DNA of 64,000 nt, from the NCBI RefSeq assembly GCF_014646895.1, contig NZ_BMOD01000019.1, positions 24,229-88,228 of the forward strand. The letters run 5' to 3'. Positions 7,692 through 15,999 of the stretch are shown here, piece after piece. The stretch's first letter is position 1, and each line of letters starts with the position of its first letter. Below the pieces are notes generated by a model. The model was not told where the DNA came from. It did no database searches and saw only the letters and a list, made by a program, of their open reading frames with translations. A program made the position numbers and the translations under genes. Source of the stretch: Deinococcus roseus. GTDB lineage: Bacteria; Deinococcota; Deinococci; Deinococcales; Deinococcaceae.

Positions 7692-8483
7692 ATGACGGTT
7701 TTCTGGGAGATCATGGTCAGGGCGTTTCAGAGGCAGATCACCTACCGGGCGGCGGCCCTTGCAGGCCTTGCCACCAACCTGTTTTTTGGTTTCATCAAGG
7801 CGGCGATGGTGGAGGCGTACTACCAGAACACCCAGATCCTCTCTGGGATGGATGTGAAGGCAGCCGTGACCTACACCGTGGTGACGCAGGCACTTTTGGG
7901 GTTTCTGAGCATTTTCGGCACGTTTGACCTGATGCGCACCATTTACCGCGGAGAGGTGGCCACGGACCTCCTCAAACCCATTTCTTTTCTGGGCCTCTGG
8001 ATGGCGCGGGATTTTGGGCAGTCGGTGGCGCAGCTTCTTTTGCGGGGCAGTGTGATTCTGCTGGTGTATGGGCTGTTCATGGACATGGGGTTTCCTGAAA
8101 GCCCAATGCAGTGGATTTATACGGTGGTGTCTTTGTTGCTGGGCTGGACGGTGTGGTTTGTGGTGCGCTTTCTGGTGAACCTGGGTGCCTTCTGGTCGCC
8201 AGATGCCAGGGGCATTGCGAGGTTGTGTTACGCCTTCACCCTGCTGCTTTCCGGGCTTTTGATGCCCATCAGGCTGTACCCAGAATGGGTGCAGAAATTC
8301 GCTGCATGGACCCCCTTTCCCTACGTGCTGAACACCCCCATGGAGATCTACAGCGGGGTGCTCTCCAGCCAGGAGATGCTGCATGCCCTGGTGCTGCAAG
8401 GAATCTGGCTGGTGGCCCTGTTGATCCTGACGCAAGGGGTCTGGCAGCAGGCCAGCAAACGCCTGATGGTGCTGGGAGGCTGA
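7692..8483 (+). CDS. ABC-2 family transporter permease
   Basis: The 263-residue product has about six transmembrane segments and resembles the first of two paired ABC-2 membrane proteins (the COG4587 type) that occur with a COG4586 ATPase. AAGGAGG lies 4 nt before the ATG. The following permease gene begins 1 nt after this stop codon and the ATPase follows that, so the three form one exporter operon. Known relatives are annotated as exporters of toxic cations or other small compounds; the substrate here is unknown. Upstream 7592-7691 shows no clear promoter match. Confidence 0.85.
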   Translation: MTVFWEIMVRAFQRQITYRAAALAGLATNLFFGFIKAAMVEAYYQNTQILSGMDVKAAVTYTVVTQALLGFLSIFGTFDLMRTIYRGEVATDLLKPISFLGLWMARDFGQSVAQLLLRGSVILLVYGLFMDMGFPESPMQWIYTVVSLLLGWTVWFVVRFLVNLGAFWSPDARGIARLCYAFTLLLSGLLMPIRLYPEWVQKFAAWTPFPYVLNTPMEIYSGVLSSQEMLHALVLQGIWLVALLILTQGVWQQASKRLMVLGG

Positions 8484-8484
8484 C

Positions 8485-9291
8485 ATGCACACTTTTACCG
8501 TTTATGTGCGTCTGATTCACGCGCTGGTGCGCAGCCAGTTGCAATACCGCGTGTCTTTCCTGATGGACCTGATCGCCACCACGTTTTACACGGTGCTGGA
8601 ATTTGCCTCTCTGGTGCTCATTCTGGGCAGGATCAAAACCCTGGGAAGCTGGACCATCCCGGAAATCACCTTGCTGTATGGACTGGCAGAGCTGTCTTTC
8701 GGGATCATGGACATGGCTTTTGCTGGTTTTGATCCTTCCATCTTTGGGGCTTTCATCCGGCAGGGCAGCCTGGACCAGCTGATGTTGCGCCCGGTCAGCC
8801 TGACCGTTCAGGTGATGGGCTCCGATTTTGGTCTGAGGCGACTGGGAAAATGCCTGCTGGGACTGGTCATTCTGCTGTATGGCATCTGGTACGCAGGCAT
8901 CATCTGGACCCCGGAAAAAGCCTTGCTGCTGCTTCTGGTGCTGATCGGGATGGTGCTGTTCTTTGCAGGACTGTTCATGATCGGGTCCACCATCACCTTC
9001 TGGACGGTGGATTCTGCAGAGGCCATGAACATCCTGACCTACGGGGGCCGCGCCATGATCGAGTACCCCATGAGCATCTACCAGAACTGGCTGAGGAAGA
9101 TTTTCACTTTTGTGGTCCCTGTGATCTTCCTGAATTACTATCCGGTTTTGCACCTGCTGGACAAGCCCGATCCGTTTGGCTTCCCAGCCTGGAGCCACTG
9201 GCTGTCTCCGGTGGTGGGCTGTGGAATTTTTCTGCTGGCGATTTTGTTCTGGCGATTTGGCCTGAAGCACTACCAGAGCACGGGAACTTGA
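8485..9291 (+). CDS. ABC-2 family transporter permease
   Basis: The 268-residue second permease of the exporter (COG3694 type) has six likely membrane helices and a short cytoplasmic N-terminus. Segments such as YGGRAMIEYP and the C-terminal hydrophobic helix match this family in my memory. Translation is probably coupled to the previous gene, with a 1-nt gap. It would pair with that permease as a heterodimer above the ATPase dimer. Confidence 0.85.
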   Translation: MHTFTVYVRLIHALVRSQLQYRVSFLMDLIATTFYTVLEFASLVLILGRIKTLGSWTIPEITLLYGLAELSFGIMDMAFAGFDPSIFGAFIRQGSLDQLMLRPVSLTVQVMGSDFGLRRLGKCLLGLVILLYGIWYAGIIWTPEKALLLLLVLIGMVLFFAGLFMIGSTITFWTVDSAEAMNILTYGGRAMIEYPMSIYQNWLRKIFTFVVPVIFLNYYPVLHLLDKPDPFGFPAWSHWLSPVVGCGIFLLAILFWRFGLKHYQSTGT

Positions 9292-9300
9292 GGAGCAAAG

Positions 9301-10287
9301 ATGATTGAAATTGAGAACCTCTCCAAACACTTTTCGATCCGCAAGCACCACCAGGGTGCTTTTGCCGCCTGGAAGAACTTTGTCACCCGTGAAGCCACCC
9401 TGCTGAAAGCCGTGGACGACCTGACCTTCAGCATCAAAAAAGGGGAGACCGTGGGGTATCTGGGGCCAAATGGGGCAGGAAAATCCACCACCATCAAGAT
9501 GATGTCTGGACTGCTGGTGCCCACCTCTGGCCACCTGACTGTGGGAGGACTGGTGCCCTGGAAGAACCGCAAGGCTTATGTGGCCAACATCGGGGTGGTG
9601 TTTGGGCAGAGGACCACCCTGTGGTGGGATTTGCCGGTGATCGAGTCGCTGGAGCTTTTCAGGCACATCTACCGCATTCCTGCCCCCAGGTTTGCCAGCA
9701 ACCTGAAGGAATTTGAGGCCTTGCTGGGCCTGCAGGAATTCAAAAACACTCCGGTGCGCTCCCTTTCTCTGGGGCAGCGCATGCGGGCAGATCTGTGCGC
9801 CGCCCTCTTGCACGACCCCCAGATCCTGTTTCTGGATGAGCCCACCATTGGGCTGGACATCCTGGCCAAAGAGCGCATCCGCGAATTCATCCTGCATGTG
9901 AACCAGCAGCGGGAAACCACCGTGCTGCTGACCACCCACGACCTCTCAGATGTGCAGACCCTTTGCCAGCGTGTGATGATCATCGACCACGGTCATCTGC
10001 TTTATGACGGAAACATCCCCAGTTTGCAAAAACGCTTTGGAGGAGAGCGGGAACTGATTGTGGACTTTGCAGAACCCTACCCGGAGGTCAGCATTCCCGG
10101 TGCCAGAATCAGGCAGCAGGACCGCAGTCGGGTCACTTACACCTTCAAAGACATTGCTGCCTCAGAACTGATTCGTCGGATCTCCAAGCGCTTCAACATC
10201 CTGGACCTGACGGTGAAAGAACCGGACATCGAGAGCACCATCAGAAACATTTACCAGCATGATTTGCTGTCGGCCCCTCCTGTATAG
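9301..10287 (+). CDS. ABC-2 exporter ATP-binding protein
   Basis: The 328-residue ATPase has Walker A GPNGAGKST near residue 58, a Q-loop region, the signature LSLGQRMR, Walker B ILFLDEP and a switch histidine in TTHD. The N-terminal extension with a basic KHHQGAFAAWKNF segment and the C-terminal domain beyond residue 240 are typical of the COG4586 subfamily, which pairs with the two permeases just upstream. GAGGAGC precedes the ATG. It powers export by the three-gene system. The gene ends 12 nt before an 18-bp palindrome that belongs to the next unit. Confidence 0.92.
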   Translation: MIEIENLSKHFSIRKHHQGAFAAWKNFVTREATLLKAVDDLTFSIKKGETVGYLGPNGAGKSTTIKMMSGLLVPTSGHLTVGGLVPWKNRKAYVANIGVVFGQRTTLWWDLPVIESLELFRHIYRIPAPRFASNLKEFEALLGLQEFKNTPVRSLSLGQRMRADLCAALLHDPQILFLDEPTIGLDILAKERIREFILHVNQQRETTVLLTTHDLSDVQTLCQRVMIIDHGHLLYDGNIPSLQKRFGGERELIVDFAEPYPEVSIPGARIRQQDRSRVTYTFKDIAASELIRRISKRFNILDLTVKEPDIESTIRNIYQHDLLSAPPV

Positions 10288-10298
10288 CCCTCTCCTAT

Positions 10299-10316
10299 TT
10301 TGAAAACGTTTTCAAA
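10299..10316. promoter_or_regulatory. 18-bp perfect palindrome, LacI-type operator
   Basis: TTTGAAAACGTTTTCAAA is a perfect palindrome centred on CG, the hallmark of LacI/GalR-family operators. It lies 24 nt before the start codon of the kinase-like gene at 10341 and is too A/T-rich to be a terminator. A related half-matching site lies before the GH16 gene (51957-51970). Which regulator binds it is unknown. Confidence 0.7.
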
Positions 10317-10340
10317 TCATCATGGAAAAGAGGAGCCAAC

Positions 10341-11219
10341 ATGTCCATTCAAGCCCTGCTGCCCGAGATCACCCAGCATCTGGCACAACCCTTTCAGATC
10401 GAGCCGCTGGAAGGTGAATCCATTCACCAGACCTACAAACTCAGGGGCCTGAACCAGACCCTGGTTTTGAAGGTGGTGGGGCGTCAGCAGGACATGCTGG
10501 GGCTTTCTGCGCAGCAGGAGGTGCTGGCTTTGCAACGCGCTTCTCTGGCAGAGATCGGCCCCAGGGTGATCTACCACAGCAGGCAAGGGGGATTCCTGCT
10601 GATGGAGCACCTGCAAGGTCACCTGATCGAACAGGAGGACCTGAAAAACCCTGCTGTTTTGAGGGCCATTGTGCAGAAACTGCAGGACGTGCACCTGATG
10701 AAGGGCATCGACCGCCAGTGCAGCCCTTACCACATGATCGAGTGTTATCTGGAAGGCGCAAAACTGCTGGGCGTTTTGCTTCCAGAACAAACAGAGGGCT
10801 TTCTGCGCAGGATGGAGGTGATCGAGAAACGGCGCAGTCGGGACCACACCTTCACAAAGGTGTACTGCCACAACAACCTCCACCGGTGCAAGATCATGAA
10901 GACCCCTCAGGGCATGCGGTTTCTGGACTGGGAGCTTTCTGGTGTGGGGGATGCTTTTTTTGATCTGGCCACCCTCTCTTTCTCCAACCGTTTTTCCAGA
11001 CAGCAGGATGAAGACCTGTTGCGCCTGTACTTTGGATGCTGCACTCCGGATCTGGTGCAGGCCTTGCAGGACATGAAATTCCTCAACATGCTGCGGGAGA
11101 TGGGCTGGGCTTTGCTGAACGCGGGTTTGCAACTGGGCCAGGACCATCCCCAGATGGATCACCTGGGATGGGCGTTCACGGTGGTGGAACGTCTGGAGCA
11201 GGGCCACCTGGACCTTTGA
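10341..11219 (+). CDS. Phosphotransferase-fold protein with degenerate catalytic loop
   Basis: The 292-residue product has the layout of aminoglycoside/choline kinase-like phosphotransferases: a nucleotide-binding lobe with a lysine in LVLKVV, then a hydrophobic helical lobe. The region normally reading H-x-D-x(4)-N is CHNNLHRCK at residues 176-184, so the catalytic Asp is Asn (179) and the metal-binding Asn is Lys (184). The second metal motif DWE (196-198) followed by GVGDAFFDLA is intact. It may be a pseudokinase or use unusual chemistry. AGAGGAGC precedes the ATG. It is preceded by an 18-bp LacI-type palindrome and is separate from the exporter operon. Confidence 0.75.
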   Translation: MSIQALLPEITQHLAQPFQIEPLEGESIHQTYKLRGLNQTLVLKVVGRQQDMLGLSAQQEVLALQRASLAEIGPRVIYHSRQGGFLLMEHLQGHLIEQEDLKNPAVLRAIVQKLQDVHLMKGIDRQCSPYHMIECYLEGAKLLGVLLPEQTEGFLRRMEVIEKRRSRDHTFTKVYCHNNLHRCKIMKTPQGMRFLDWELSGVGDAFFDLATLSFSNRFSRQQDEDLLRLYFGCCTPDLVQALQDMKFLNMLREMGWALLNAGLQLGQDHPQMDHLGWAFTVVERLEQGHLDL

Positions 11220-11378
11220 GCAACAGGACACAATGAGAGCGATCACATTGGTTTAAACTGCAAAACGCAAACCTTCAATCTGGTTTCAATGCAGCACAAT
11301 CTGTACAGAAAAAATCTGTGCTGGGCATTCTTTTCGCAGCATTCATCTCACCTGATCACCCAACAAAGGAGTTTTCAC

Positions 11379-12362
11379 ATGCAATACCGCACACTGGGCA
11401 AAACCGGATACAACGTCTCCACCATCTCTTTCGGGGCCTGGGCCATTGGGGGCACCTGGGGACAGGTGGATGACCAGCAAAGCCTTTCCGCCCTGCACCG
11501 GGCACTGGATCTGGGCGTCAACTTCATCGACACCGCAGATGTCTACGGAGATGGACACAGCGAGCGCCTGATCGCACAGCTTCGCAAAGAGCGTTCAGAG
11601 CCTTTTTATGTGGCCACCAAAGCAGGCAGACGCCTCCCCCAGCAAACCAAAGAGGGATACACCCGTGCCAACCTGGAAAGCTGGATTGGTCGCTCCCTGA
11701 AAAACCTGCAGGTGGACACCCTCGACCTGCTGCAATTGCACTGCCCCCACCCGGATGTCTACGCCTCAGATGAAGTGTTTTCCATTCTGGATGACTTCAA
11801 AAAAGAAGGCCTGATCCGCCATTACGGGATCAGTGTGGAAACCGTGCAGGAAGCCCTGACGGGCATTCAGCATGAAGGGGTGGCCTCGGTGCAGATCATC
11901 TTCAACATGCTGCGCCTGAAACCCGCCGAACAGTTCTTCCAGGCAGCCCGTGAAAACAACGTGGGCATTCTGGCCCGTGTGCCCCTCGCCAGTGGCCTGC
12001 TCACCGGAAAATTGACCCGCCAGACCCAGTTTGAGGCAGACGACCACCGCAGCTTCAACCGCAATGGTGAGGCTTTCGACAAGGGAGAAACCTTCTCTGG
12101 TGTGGATTACGATGTTGCCCTGGACGCCGTGGAAGACCTCAAAGCCATCCTGCCCGAGGGCATGACCCTGGCCCAGTTTGCCCTGCGCTGGATCACCATG
12201 TTTCCTGAAGTCACCTGCGCCATCCCCGGAGCCAAAACCCCCCAGCAGGCCGAAAGCAACGTTGCTGCCGCAGACCTGCCTGAGCTCTCTGCAGAAGTCA
12301 TGCAAAAAGTGCAGGCCATCTATGACCAGCGGATTCGGGGTCTGGTGCACCAGAGCTGGTGA
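11379..12362 (+). CDS. Aldo/keto reductase
   Basis: The 327-residue NADPH-dependent oxidoreductase reduces aldehydes or ketones. The TIM-barrel landmarks are visible: GKTGYNVSTISFGAWAIGG at the N-terminus, FIDTADVYGDGHSE with the catalytic Asp and Tyr, VATKAG with the catalytic Lys, LLQLHCP with the catalytic His, and the cofactor-binding IPGAKTPQQAESN near the C-terminus. The ATG at 11379 is chosen because AAAGGAG lies before it and the protein starts with the usual MQYRTLGKTG; an upstream in-frame ATG at 11289 would add 30 atypical residues. It is a single-gene unit. The natural substrate is unknown. Confidence 0.93.
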   Translation: MQYRTLGKTGYNVSTISFGAWAIGGTWGQVDDQQSLSALHRALDLGVNFIDTADVYGDGHSERLIAQLRKERSEPFYVATKAGRRLPQQTKEGYTRANLESWIGRSLKNLQVDTLDLLQLHCPHPDVYASDEVFSILDDFKKEGLIRHYGISVETVQEALTGIQHEGVASVQIIFNMLRLKPAEQFFQAARENNVGILARVPLASGLLTGKLTRQTQFEADDHRSFNRNGEAFDKGETFSGVDYDVALDAVEDLKAILPEGMTLAQFALRWITMFPEVTCAIPGAKTPQQAESNVAAADLPELSAEVMQKVQAIYDQRIRGLVHQSW

Positions 12363-12419
12363 AAAGCGGTCAGCCATCAGGTTTCAGCTGTCAGCAAAAG
12401 ATCCAAAGCCATGTGTAAA

Positions 12420-12446
12420 AGCCGAGAGCCGAGAGCCGAGGGCAAA
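12420..12446. repeat. Heptamer array, GAGCCGA orientation (left arm of pair 2)
   Basis: Three to four units of GAGCCGA type. A 13-bp direct repeat CCAAAGCCATGTG flanks the array (about 12404 and 12452). Its inverted partner is at 12594-12626. The 328-nt gap 12363-12690 holds this pair, the hairpin at 12481 and the promoter of the next gene, but no gene. Confidence 0.85.
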
Positions 12447-12480
12447 AAACCCAAAGCCATGTGGATCAGTCGTTCCAGAA

Positions 12481-12512
12481 ACTCCCATGTGTGATGCATG
12501 GGAGTTGTGTTT
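12481..12512 (+). terminator. Terminator-like hairpin inside heptamer pair 2
   Basis: A perfect 9-bp stem ACTCCCATG / CATGGGAGT (12481-12489 and 12497-12505) is followed by TGTGTTTTG. It lies in the spacer between the two heptamer arrays, downstream of the aldo/keto reductase gene. Confidence 0.65.
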
Positions 12513-12593
12513 TGATCAGCAGATGGATTTCCGGTATCAGGGGCAAGCCCTTGCTGTTCAAAGCTTGACCTTCTGCATTCCAGAGCTTACCTT

Positions 12594-12626
12594 GCTCTCG
12601 GCTCTCGGCTCTCGGCTCTCGGCCCT
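12594..12626. repeat. Heptamer array, TCGGCTC orientation (right arm of pair 2)
   Basis: Four to five units of GCTCTCG / GCCCTGT type. Its left flank (GCTTACCTTGCTCTCGG) in reverse complement nearly matches the right flank of the 44505-44557 array, CCGAGAGCAAGGTAA. The shared boundary points to a mobile or copied element and not independent slippage. Confidence 0.88.
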
Positions 12627-12690
12627 GTCCCATCCCCACATTGCAAGTCACGCCATAAACCCCGGGCCTGCAAACTGTTAAATTGTTATT

Positions 12691-13515
12691 GTGGACGGCT
12701 TTTATCAGAAGAGTGTCAAACCCCGCCCGAGGTTTGAGTGGAGCAGCAAATACATTTTCCGGCCGCTGGCCCATTTGGTTGTTGTTCCCCTCTCCAGAAC
12801 CCCGGTGACACCCCCCATGGTGGTGATGTTTCACACTTTGCTGGGCCTGTATGCTGTGGCACTGATTCCGCAGGGCCAGACCTTGCTGCCTGCTTTTTTG
12901 ATGCAAATCAAGACCGTGCTGGATGGGGCAGATGGGCAACTGGCCCGTGCCACCGGGCAGACCAGTGAGACCGGGCGTTACCTGGACACCAACATGGATT
13001 TTGTGGTCAACACCGCACTGTTTTTGGCCATTGGTGCGCAATCCGGGCAGTGGTTGCAGGCTTTTCTGGGCTGGGTGCTGCTGGCCCTGATTGGCACCAC
13101 CGATTTCCAGTGGGAAGCGGCCCACCAGCGTTCCAGAGGGAACACCTTCCGGGCCACTCCAGAACAGCAGAACGACAATCCGCTGGTGCTGGCCCTGATG
13201 AAGGGTTTTTACAATGTGGTGTTTGGTCCCCAGGACCGCCTGATCCGTGCCTGGAACGATGGGCGCTTTCAGGCGATCACCCGGCAGGCCAGACCCGACC
13301 AGTTGCAGGAGGCCAGTCAGGTGTACCACACGCCCAGAATTCTGGATTTCAGCATGAACATGGGTCTGGCCACCCAGTTTTTGCTGGCCGGGGTGTGCAT
13401 TGCGCTGGGTCGCCCGCTCTGGTATGTGTATGCTCTTTACGTGCAGGCAGGAGTGCTTTTGCTGCTCCAGGGGTACCGGGAGCACCTGACACGGGAGTTT
13501 CTCAAAAAGTCCTGA
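12691..13515 (+). CDS. CDP-alcohol phosphatidyltransferase family protein
   Basis: The 274-residue integral membrane enzyme belongs to the family that transfers a phospho-group from a CDP-alcohol to another alcohol in lipid synthesis. The full signature D-x2-DG-x2-AR-x8-G-x3-D-x3-D is present as DGADGQLAR...GRYLDTNMD near residues 74-100. Hydrophobic helices follow. The start is GTG at 12691 with TTAAAT seven nt upstream, which suggests a leaderless transcript; the next ATG would remove the N-terminus just before the motif. NUDIX and SDR genes follow, so the three probably form an operon. The lipid head group is not identifiable. Confidence 0.88.
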   Translation: MDGFYQKSVKPRPRFEWSSKYIFRPLAHLVVVPLSRTPVTPPMVVMFHTLLGLYAVALIPQGQTLLPAFLMQIKTVLDGADGQLARATGQTSETGRYLDTNMDFVVNTALFLAIGAQSGQWLQAFLGWVLLALIGTTDFQWEAAHQRSRGNTFRATPEQQNDNPLVLALMKGFYNVVFGPQDRLIRAWNDGRFQAITRQARPDQLQEASQVYHTPRILDFSMNMGLATQFLLAGVCIALGRPLWYVYALYVQAGVLLLLQGYREHLTREFLKKS

Positions 13516-13546
13516 ACATTAAAATCTCTGAACAAGGTGGTGCTCC

Positions 13547-13951
13547 ATGAATCGACCTGTGGTGTGTGTGGGAGCCCTGGTGCAGGGTCCCGAACAGAAG
13601 TACCTGATTGTGCAGACCACCAAATGGAACGGCCTCTGGGGTGTGCCTGGCGGCAAAGTGGAATGGGGCGAAGAAGCTTCAGAAGCCCTGAAGCGTGAAT
13701 TTCTGGAAGAGGTCGGTCTTGACCTCACAGAGGTGCGGTTTGTGCAGGTGCAGGAGGCCATCCTCAGTCCGGAGTTTCACAAAGAATCCCACATGCTTTT
13801 GCTGGATTTTGTGGCCCAGACCGCACAGACTGAACTGACCTACAACGAGGAGATCGTGCAGCACGCCTGGGTGACCCTGGAAGAAGCCCGCAGTTATCCC
13901 CTCAACAGCTTCACCCTGAGCCTGGTGAACCAGGTGGAGGTTTTCGCGTGA
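13547..13951 (+). CDS. NUDIX hydrolase
   Basis: The 134-residue pyrophosphohydrolase of nucleoside diphosphates linked to another moiety carries a full NUDIX box: GGKVEWGEEASEALKREFLEEVGL, matching G-x5-E-x7-REUxEExGU, near residues 36-59. AAGGTGG lies upstream of the ATG. Its stop codon overlaps the GTG start of the SDR gene by 4 nt, so the two are translationally coupled. Deinococcus genomes carry many NUDIX enzymes for house-cleaning; the substrate of this one cannot be told. Confidence 0.93.
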   Translation: MNRPVVCVGALVQGPEQKYLIVQTTKWNGLWGVPGGKVEWGEEASEALKREFLEEVGLDLTEVRFVQVQEAILSPEFHKESHMLLLDFVAQTAQTELTYNEEIVQHAWVTLEEARSYPLNSFTLSLVNQVEVFA

Positions 13952-14667
13952 CCCGCAGAGGACAGGGTGCCCTGGTCACCGGGAGTTCAGGGGGGATTGG
14001 GCGTGCCATTGCCCTGAAGCTGGCTGCAGAGGGTTTTGATGTGGCGATCCATTACCTGACCAGCAAAGAAAAAGCTGAACAAACAGCAGAAGACCTCCGT
14101 GCTCTGGGGGTCAAATGTGTGGCTTTGCAGGCCAACCTCTCCAGACCTGAAGAAGCTGAAAAACTGGTGCAGGAAGCCCATCAACACCTGGGGAACCTCA
14201 GTGTGCTGGTCAACAACGTGGGCAATTACGTGTTCAAGCCGTTGCTGGACAACACCCTGGAAGACTGGCATGACATGCTGGACAGCAACCTGAACAGCAC
14301 CTTCTACACCTGCCGCACGGCCATTCCGATCATGCGGGAGCAGCAACATGGCCGGATCATCAACCTGGGGTACGCCGGGGCAGAAAATGTGCTGGCAAGG
14401 CCCGGAAACACCGCCTATGCCATTGCCAAAACCGGGGTGATCATCCTCTCCAAAAGCCTCGCCAGAACCGAAATCAAACATGGCATCACGGTGAATGTGG
14501 TCAGTCCGGGCATCATCGAAACCAGTGTCACCAAGCCCCTCTCGGAAGTGCCTGCAGGACGCGATGGCAAACTGGAAGAACTGGTGTATGCCGTATGGGC
14601 TTTTGTGGATGGACCAGAATACATCACCGGGCAGGTGCTGGAAGTCTCTGGAGGCTGGAACCTCTAG
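13948..14667 (+). CDS. Short-chain dehydrogenase/reductase
   Basis: The 239-residue Rossmann-fold oxidoreductase has the cofactor motif TGSSGGIG near residue 12, NNVG, and the active-site pair in YAIAK, with the upstream catalytic Ser position occupied by Gly in the segment NLGYAGAE. The C-terminus GQVLEVSGGWNL is usual for FabG-like SDRs. The start is GTG, overlapping the NUDIX stop (GTGA). The Ser-to-Gly change at the segment that normally holds the catalytic Ser deserves care; a nearby residue may replace it. The substrate is unknown. Confidence 0.88.
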   Translation: MTRRGQGALVTGSSGGIGRAIALKLAAEGFDVAIHYLTSKEKAEQTAEDLRALGVKCVALQANLSRPEEAEKLVQEAHQHLGNLSVLVNNVGNYVFKPLLDNTLEDWHDMLDSNLNSTFYTCRTAIPIMREQQHGRIINLGYAGAENVLARPGNTAYAIAKTGVIILSKSLARTEIKHGITVNVVSPGIIETSVTKPLSEVPAGRDGKLEELVYAVWAFVDGPEYITGQVLEVSGGWNL

Positions 14668-14749
14668 ACTGTGGGATTTTGTGCTGAAATTTCAAGCGCA
14701 GGACAGCAGGAGCTGTTAATATGAAAACACAGTTTTTAAGGAGGAAGTC

Positions 14750-15370
14750 ATGAAAATGCTCAAAGTGGGATGTGCCCTGCTGGTTGGTGTGGGTTTGCTC
14801 AGTGCGTGTGGTCTGGTGGCCAAAGCCATTCCTCCCATTGAACTTGCCAACAAAAACGCCCTCAATTTGAAGGACGAAAAAATTGCTGTGGAGTTTGCGG
14901 CTTTGCCCACCCTGGCAAAACAGGATGTGAACAGCAGCGGTCAGATCACTGCCACTTTTGGAGATGCTGAAAAACCAGACACCAAGGGATTCACCCCTGG
15001 AGCCATTGATGCTGCCCTCAAATTGGTGGCTGTGGATGTTTCTGGATTGACCTGCAATGCACCTGCGGCTTTTGACCTGAAAATTGAAGCCACAGGCAAA
15101 GTGTTTGAAACCGGCAACCCCAACATTGTGGCAGATGCTTCTGCTTCCACCACAGTGAACATCACCAAAACCGGGGAAGCCTACACCCTGAAATCAGGCA
15201 GTGAAATCAAAATGGTGTTTGGAAGCAACCTGCTCAACATCGTGACCTCCGGAGGCAACAACACGGCCCAGGTGAATTACACCGTGTCTTCCACCAACGA
15301 CCAGCTGGCTGGCTGCCGGATTGAGTTCACTGTGGGGGACCAGATTGTGGTCCTCAGAGACTGGCACTGA
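14750..15370 (+). CDS. Lipoprotein of unknown function
   Basis: The 206-residue product has a lipoprotein signal peptide: Lys-rich start, hydrophobic core and lipobox LLSAC at about residues 17-21, so it would be anchored by a diacylglyceryl cysteine on the outer face of the membrane. The mature part is rich in Thr, Ala, Asn and Val and probably all-beta; there are two further cysteines (near residues 103 and 192). TAAGGAGG 7 nt before the ATG is a near-perfect ribosome site. No domain is recognised. It stands alone between the SDR operon and trmL. Confidence 0.75.
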   Translation: MKMLKVGCALLVGVGLLSACGLVAKAIPPIELANKNALNLKDEKIAVEFAALPTLAKQDVNSSGQITATFGDAEKPDTKGFTPGAIDAALKLVAVDVSGLTCNAPAAFDLKIEATGKVFETGNPNIVADASASTTVNITKTGEAYTLKSGSEIKMVFGSNLLNIVTSGGNNTAQVNYTVSSTNDQLAGCRIEFTVGDQIVVLRDWH

Positions 15371-15427
15371 GTTTTTAGAGCCTTTGACAGAAGAATAAGA
15401 AGTTTGCTCTCTGCACGGTGTTTTTTG

Positions 15428-15459
15428 AAATGGAAGGATTCACCAGAATCCTTCCATTT
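15428..15459. repeat. Perfect 13-bp inverted repeat downstream of the lipoprotein gene
   Basis: AAATGGAAGGATT (15428-15440) pairs with 15447-15459 across a 6-nt loop. No T-run follows on the plus side. It may protect the 3' end of the lipoprotein message or act together with the terminator at 15495. Confidence 0.7.
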
Positions 15460-15494
15460 CACTGATAAACGCAGTAGATTCTGCAGCAACTTTC

Positions 15495-15528
15495 AACCCT
15501 TCACCTTTCTGGTGAAGGGTTCTTTTTG
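15495..15528. terminator. Terminator between lipoprotein gene and trmL
   Basis: A perfect 11-bp stem AACCCTTCACC / GGTGAAGGGTT with a 5-nt loop is followed by CTTTTTG on the plus strand. It lies between convergent genes. Confidence 0.88.
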
Positions 15529-15543
15529 TGTGGATCTGCAAGC

Positions 15544-15999
15544 TCAGGTCCAGTTGTTGTTCAGCTGCCGCAGCACTTCAAAAGCCGCAATCCCCACCGA
15601 AACAGAGAGGTTGAGGCTGCGGCCTTCTCCGGGCATGGGAATGGTGACGGCTTCAATGGATTCCCGGATCCACTGGGGCAGTCCTCTGGATTCCGGCCCA
15701 AACACCAGAAAATCTCCATCCTGGTACTCCACATGGGTGTAGACCCGTTCTGTTTTGGTGGTGAAGGCATACAGCCTTGCACCTTCAGGAACACTGGCCC
15801 TGAAGGCTTCCCAGTCTGCATGGTCCTGCCACTGCACATGCTGGCTGTAATCCATCACGGCCCGTTTGTACTGCGGGTCCAGCAAACGGAATCCGAAAGG
15901 TCGGATCATGTGCAGTTTCACGCCCAGCACGGCACAAGAGCGCATGATGTTGCCCACATTGCCGGGGTTTTCGGGTTCAAAAAGCACCACGTGGATCAT
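15544..15999 (-). CDS. trmL: tRNA (cytidine/uridine-2'-O-)-methyltransferase TrmL
   Basis: TrmL methylates the 2'-O of the wobble base (position 34) in some leucine tRNAs, using S-adenosylmethionine and a knotted SPOUT fold. The 151-residue length is standard. Motif 1 is FEPENPGNVGNIMRSCA, motif 2 LVFGPESRGLP, and motif 3 IPMPGEGRSLNLSVSVGIAAFEVLRQ, all in order. The ATG overlaps the stop of ispF by 4 nt, so the two genes are coupled. Confidence 0.95.
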   Translation of the reverse strand: MIHVVLFEPENPGNVGNIMRSCAVLGVKLHMIRPFGFRLLDPQYKRAVMDYSQHVQWQDHADWEAFRASVPEGARLYAFTTKTERVYTHVEYQDGDFLVFGPESRGLPQWIRESIEAVTIPMPGEGRSLNLSVSVGIAAFEVLRQLNNNWT

